A stretch of 36,823 nucleotides of DNA from an uncultured Ignavibacteria bacterium. Lineage in GTDB: Bacteria; Bacteroidota; Ignavibacteria; Tepidaquicellales; Tepidaquicellaceae. Numbering within the stretch: the first letter of the stretch is position 1; each line of letters opens with the position of its first letter. A program made the translations under genes and the position numbers. The stretch covers positions 1-36,823 of the forward strand of contig CALMST010000109.1 in NCBI GenBank assembly GCA_937872315.1. The letters run 5' to 3'. Below are positions 33,181 to 36,823 of the stretch, one piece after another. A model generated the notes under the pieces. That model worked only from the letters and a program-made list of their open reading frames with translations. It searched no databases and was not told where the DNA came from.

Positions 33181-34077
33181 TTAATCTACCATCTCAAGCT
33201 TCTCCCCCGGTTTTAAAACCAGATTTCTCCATACAATTGTAAGCAATATTATTAAGGAACCGGTGATTGCATAAACGCTTGGTGTCTCTCCCACTCCGAT
33301 AAAAACCCAGACCGGACTTAATATGGCTTCAAGCATTGCTATGATCATTGACTCTGTCGCAGAGATATACTTTACTCCTTCATTGAAAATAATGTAACTT
33401 ATTCCGATCTGAAAAACTCCCATGAATAACAGGACAAGTCCCTGTGTCAGGTCAAACGAAAAATTACCCCATATTACAGGCAGACAGAAAATACATACTA
33501 AAAAGTTGCCTGCTACTATATATACAAGTGTTTCATCGCGCTTATGAAGCTGTCTTTTCCATTTTAAAAAAAGGGTGAAGAGCGCAAAACAGATTCCCGA
33601 ACCTATGGCAATTAAATTTCCAAGATAACCCGAAAGCTCAAGCTTTCCGAAAAAGAAAAGTATCATGCCAAAAAGACAAAATATCAATGCTATCAGGTTT
33701 TTCTTTTCGAATTTTGTTTTAAGAAATGCAGGCTCGAGAAATAAAAGATATATAGGAGCTGTGAACTGAAGGAAGATCGCATTGGCAATGGTGGTTAATT
33801 TTGCGGCAACAACAAATAATATAAGTATCAATGAATAACTTAAACTGCACAAAACTGAGATAAGATCAAACTGGAATTTTAACTTCTGCTTTCCGGCTGC
33901 CGAAATTACAATGATTGTAATAGCTGCAATAAGTGACCTGTAAAAAGAAATCTGAAAAGCATCCAATGTAAGTATCCTGATAAATAAACCTCCGGAGCTC
34001 CAGAGAAGCGCAGCCGCGCTAATAAAGATCAAACCTTTTTTATGGTCGGGTATTGAAGCTGAGATTTTTGCAATCAT
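33181..34077 (-). CDS. DMT-superfamily transporter (EamA family)
   Basis: 298 residues with ten hydrophobic helices in two EamA repeats (about 14-137 and 150-290). The first begins GLIFISAAALLWSSGGLFIR and has the FYRSLIAAITI helix; the second has GNLIAIGSGICFALFTLFLK and ends PVWVFIGVGETPSVYAITGS. EamA proteins usually export or exchange amino acids and small metabolites. The substrate cannot be predicted. It is convergent with the PEGA gene and has no operon partner. Confidence 0.85.
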   Translation of the reverse strand: MIAKISASIPDHKKGLIFISAAALLWSSGGLFIRILTLDAFQISFYRSLIAAITIIVISAAGKQKLKFQFDLISVLCSLSYSLILILFVVAAKLTTIANAIFLQFTAPIYLLFLEPAFLKTKFEKKNLIALIFCLFGMILFFFGKLELSGYLGNLIAIGSGICFALFTLFLKWKRQLHKRDETLVYIVAGNFLVCIFCLPVIWGNFSFDLTQGLVLLFMGVFQIGISYIIFNEGVKYISATESMIIAMLEAILSPVWVFIGVGETPSVYAITGSLIILLTIVWRNLVLKPGEKLEMVD

Positions 34078-34654
34078 TTGAAATTAAAAACGGATGATTT
34101 CTTAAGGTTATCATTATACAATTAATCTGAATTAAGTTGAATTCAAAACAGGATTGTTAATATGAATTTTAATTTTCAGAAATTCTGATGTTTAAATTTT
34201 ATAATAGCTTTTTAAATTATCAATACTTATCATGCACAATAGTTCTTATACTTAATTAAAACACGGAAAAACATTTATGAAAGCCGGTCTGATCTTCAAA
34301 TCCTGTCTTTCATTTAATAAAATTTAAAAAGAAGCTTAAAATCAAAAAGCAGTTTTACCAGTTTGATCTTTATTTTCATTTTTCAGATCAGATTTAAAAA
34401 TTGCCTGAAGACTTTTGAGACTTCCGGTTCTTTTTATTTATACCTTATTTATATCAAGGAGTAGTAATTAAGATTTGCCGGGCAGAGGAAAATAATATAT
34501 GAAAAAACAGGAATTACAATTTCTGCTAGCCTCCGGATTCTGAATTTATTCTTTTCAGATAAATAACTGAAGATCTGTATAATCTCTTCTTTTTGAGATT
34601 CACTGAAAATATTTATTTAATTGAAAATTCATTTAATATCAATAATTAAAAATC
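34078..34654. other. AT-rich intergenic region, no gene seen
   Basis: 577 nt without a supported gene. Only small hairpins such as AATCTC-N8-GAGATT (34581-34600) are present. It separates the EamA gene from a divergent small membrane protein and presumably holds both promoters, but none is clear. Confidence 0.5.
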
Positions 34655-34981
34655 ATGTTGAAAAAAAATGTAATTGGGATAACAGTTTTTATAATTCTGT
34701 TATTTTTTATTGTGCTTTTTCCCTATGAAGGGATATTTTTTCAGATTAAGAAAATATCAGGAGGCGATCCCGGAATTTCCCGGTATAATGTGGATTCCGT
34801 AACCGAAATGTTAATACCGGATATTGTTATTTTAATTTCAGTTGTTGTATTTGCTGTCTTACTTTCATATCAGTTAGCAGTTGTCATACAAACTTTTTCT
34901 GAACTTGCCATAAAAAAATTTAAAGCCGCAAAAAAATTACCCGAAGTAAAAAGCAGTGAGGATTTAGAAGAAAATGTTTAA
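34655..34981 (+). CDS. Small two-helix membrane protein of unknown function
   Basis: 108 residues. Helix 1 (about 7-25, IGITVFIILLFFIVLFPYEG) and helix 2 (about 54-80, IPDIVILISVVVFAVLLSYQ) flank a loop of about 28 residues. A Lys/Glu-rich C-terminal tail follows. The ATG has no Shine-Dalgarno. The amino-acid make-up is convincing for a real inner-membrane protein. I do not recognise a family, and no neighbour hints at its job. Confidence 0.6.
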   Translation: MLKKNVIGITVFIILLFFIVLFPYEGIFFQIKKISGGDPGISRYNVDSVTEMLIPDIVILISVVVFAVLLSYQLAVVIQTFSELAIKKFKAAKKLPEVKSSEDLEENV

Positions 34982-35207
34982 ATGTTTATTTGATGTTTTT
35001 TGAAAAATATAATTTGCAATAATGATCATTGCATAAAGGGAAGACCGGTTTTTTAATTAATATAAAAAATGTATCTGTTATAATGATAAGTTGTCATTAA
35101 CTTCCGGGATTAATATAAATCATGAAAAATAAAAACCAGAATAATCAAGGAGTCGCAGCCTGGATAGTTAAGATTCGTGTTTCAAGTAAAAAAATATTAT
35201 TCGGTTG

Positions 35208-36152
35208 TTAATTCTTTTTCCTGATCTGCTTTAACATTATCTTCGTCATCTTTTCGAGATCGTATTCACTCTTCCAGCCCCAGTCTTTTTGCGCAACACG
35301 GTCATCAATAGTCTGCGGCCAAGATTCTGCAATTGCCTGGCGGAAGTCAGGTTTATATGAGATCCTGAATTTCGGAAGGATCTTTTTTATCTCAGATGCA
35401 AGCTCCTGCGGATCAAAACTTATTCCGCTTACATTATAGCTGGAATGTACAGACAGTGAAGACTGATCAGCTTCCATAAGCTCAATGGTAGCTCTGATCG
35501 CATCAGGCATAAACATCATAGGGAGTGTCGCATCAGGATTTAAAAAACATTCATAAGAACCTGATTTCACAGCATCATAAAAAATTTCTACGGCGTAATC
35601 TGTTGTTCCTCCGCCTGCTTCAGTTTTGTAACTGATCAAACCGGGATACCTTATGCTTCTTACATCAAGTTTATGTTTCTTATTATAATACTCACACCAT
35701 CTTTCTCCGGCAAGTTTACTGATACCATAGACGGTATTTGGTTCCATTATGGTAAGCTGAGGAGTATCGATCTTTGGTGTAGTTAATCCGAATACTGCAA
35801 TCGAGCTGGGCCAGAAAACTTTTTTAATCCCTACTTCACGGGCAAGATCAAGAATATTCAGTAAACTTTTCATGTTAATATCCCATGCCTGTAAAGGCAG
35901 ACGTTCCGCATTTCCGGAAAGAACCGCAGCCAGTAAATAAATCTGAGTAATATTGTATCTTATTACAAAATGAATGAGTCTTTTATCATCCATGACATCA
36001 AGTATCTGAAAAGGACCCGATCTTTTAATGTCCTTTGGCGCATCTTTTATGTCTGTGGCAAAAACGTTTTCATTACCATAAACTTTCCGAAGGGCTAATG
36101 TCAATTCGGAGCCGATCTGCCCTGCTGCTCCGATCACAAGTATTCTTTCCAT
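35208..36152 (-). CDS. L-threonine 3-dehydrogenase, SDR type (NAD-dependent)
   Basis: 314 residues of the extended SDR family. The NAD-binding GAAGQIG (8-14) opens the Rossmann fold, with Asp34 in FATDIK as ribose-binding acid. The catalytic set is Ser116/Ser117 in FWPSSIAVFG and Tyr142-x3-Lys146 in NTVYGISKLAGERW. RYPGLISYKTEAGGGTTDYA and VEIFYDA are the signature of the SDR-type threonine dehydrogenases of Bacteroidota, distinct from the zinc-dependent enzyme of E. coli. It makes 2-amino-3-ketobutyrate from threonine. UDP-sugar epimerases are the main alternative, but the PGLISYKTEAGGGTTD block argues against them. Confidence 0.85.
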   Translation of the reverse strand: MERILVIGAAGQIGSELTLALRKVYGNENVFATDIKDAPKDIKRSGPFQILDVMDDKRLIHFVIRYNITQIYLLAAVLSGNAERLPLQAWDINMKSLLNILDLAREVGIKKVFWPSSIAVFGLTTPKIDTPQLTIMEPNTVYGISKLAGERWCEYYNKKHKLDVRSIRYPGLISYKTEAGGGTTDYAVEIFYDAVKSGSYECFLNPDATLPMMFMPDAIRATIELMEADQSSLSVHSSYNVSGISFDPQELASEIKKILPKFRISYKPDFRQAIAESWPQTIDDRVAQKDWGWKSEYDLEKMTKIMLKQIRKKN

Positions 36153-36340
36153 TATTGAGAGTAATTAAATTTGTAAAGTTTAAAAGTTAGTAAGGTTCGT
36201 ATTGTTTGGTATTAAAAAATATAACTAAGTAAATAAGATAAGAGCTTAAAGTTTTCATAAAAAGAAGTTAGTTGTTAAAGTTTATATAGCATAAATATTT
36301 ACTTTTCAAGTTATACAAACTATACAGACACTTATCACAC

Positions 36341-36772
36341 TTATTTCGGATCAAGCTTTTTTATGATCTCTTCCTGTTTTTGTATTTCAATATCAGTCAG
36401 CTGAATGCCTTTCTGTATCTTCTGCTGGATCTGAGAATAAGGAAGCCATACCTCTTCTACCTGAGCTATTTTTTTATTGTCCGGAAGATGTTCTACCTTT
36501 GCGTTAAATTTATCCTGTTTGAAAATGCCGAGAGATTTCTGATAATTGTCTATAGAGAGATCATATTTCTGAAGAGAGTTATATGCTCTTCCCATATACA
36601 TATATGCCTCGCCGAAATCAGGATTCTCTATAACGGCTTTTTCAAATTCAGGGATACACTCGCTGTAATTTTTTTCCTGAAACAAAAGCACCCCGGCATC
36701 ATAGCTATCTTTTCCTTTGGTGTTGCAGCCGGAGATTATTAAAGCTGTTAAAAATAAAAGTAAGTATTTCAT
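36341..36772 (-). CDS. Small TPR lipoprotein
   Basis: 143 residues. A lipoprotein signal MKYLLLFLTALIISGC (Cys16, lipobox ISGC) is followed by about two TPR units: SYDAGVLLFQEKNYSECIPE with FEKAVIENPDFG, then AYMYMGRAYNSLQKYDLSID with NYQKSL. A charged helical tail (about 95-143) has IQQKIQKGIQ. It would sit in the envelope as a protein-binding scaffold. The gene is transcribed away from the heptamer repeat at the window edge. Confidence 0.75.
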   Translation of the reverse strand: MKYLLLFLTALIISGCNTKGKDSYDAGVLLFQEKNYSECIPEFEKAVIENPDFGEAYMYMGRAYNSLQKYDLSIDNYQKSLGIFKQDKFNAKVEHLPDNKKIAQVEEVWLPYSQIQQKIQKGIQLTDIEIQKQEEIIKKLDPK

Positions 36773-36795
36773 TCTAATATATTTTATTTTTTTAC

Positions 36796-36823
36796 TTAAT
36801 ACCTAATACCTAATACCTAATAC
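36796..36823 (-). repeat. Heptamer tandem repeat (GTATTAR), inverted, runs off the window
   Basis: Four units (TTAATAC then CTAATAC three times) reach the last base; read on the minus strand they are GTATTAG/GTATTAA, identical to the array at 18507-18576. The array begins 24 nt upstream of the start of the TPR lipoprotein gene, so it lies in its leader or promoter. The true length is unknown because the window ends inside it. Confidence 0.85.

Overview
The window is AT-rich DNA with mostly leaderless-looking or A-rich translation starts and few clear Shine-Dalgarno sequences. Two promoters match the Bacteroidota-type pattern TTG-N20-TAnnTTTG. A fused CcoN-CcoO oxidase subunit, a single-haem CcoP, a bacillithiol-type glycosyltransferase (BshA), Big_5/arylsulfotransferase exported proteins and a dockerin-like C-terminal module all point to the Bacteroidota/Chlorobi/Ignavibacteria group. 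Ignavibacteria is my best guess; this is inference from gene content, not from a marker gene.

Layout. (1) 1-3671, minus strand: an outer-membrane porin-like gene cut by the window edge, then Lon protease. (2) 4384-8585, plus strand: a compact sulfur/persulfide operon. An ArsR-type repressor with its own operator inside the promoter spacer is followed by a TPMT-like thiol methyltransferase, a membrane-anchored rhodanese, a CstB-like persulfide dioxygenase/rhodanese fusion and two YeeE/YedE half-transporters. (3) 8694-18506, plus strand: a tandem-UspA protein, then a complete cbb3 oxidase operon ccoI-ccoS-ccoNO-ccoQ-ccoP-ccoG-ccoH, ending with a Crp/Fnr-family regulator. Palindromes of the type TGAY-N4-RTCA lie ahead of usp (two) and ccoI (one), so the regulator may control both. 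(4) 18627-27250, minus strand: three tandem paralogues of exactly 670 residues (Ig-like + arylsulfotransferase-like + C-terminal module) and a DNRLRE-type protein that ends in the same C-terminal module. (5) 27410-36772: a helical unknown protein, bshA, a propeller lipoprotein coupled to a PEGA-like protein, an EamA transporter, a small 2-TM protein, an SDR-type threonine dehydrogenase and a TPR lipoprotein.

Non-coding structure. Two copies of a ~200-nt compound hairpin element (3996-4198 and 29129-29327) have stems that differ in sequence yet stay paired, which is covariation visible inside one window. A heptamer satellite (GTATTAR) occurs at 18507-18576 and, inverted, at the right edge. A decayed membrane-protein gene probably lies near 25563-25909.

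How it may fit together (inference): persulfide/sulfide sensing and disposal, thiol methylation, low-molecular-weight thiol synthesis (bshA) and a high-affinity oxidase, which sulfide would inhibit, would suit a microaerobic or facultative organism living at a sulfide/oxygen interface.
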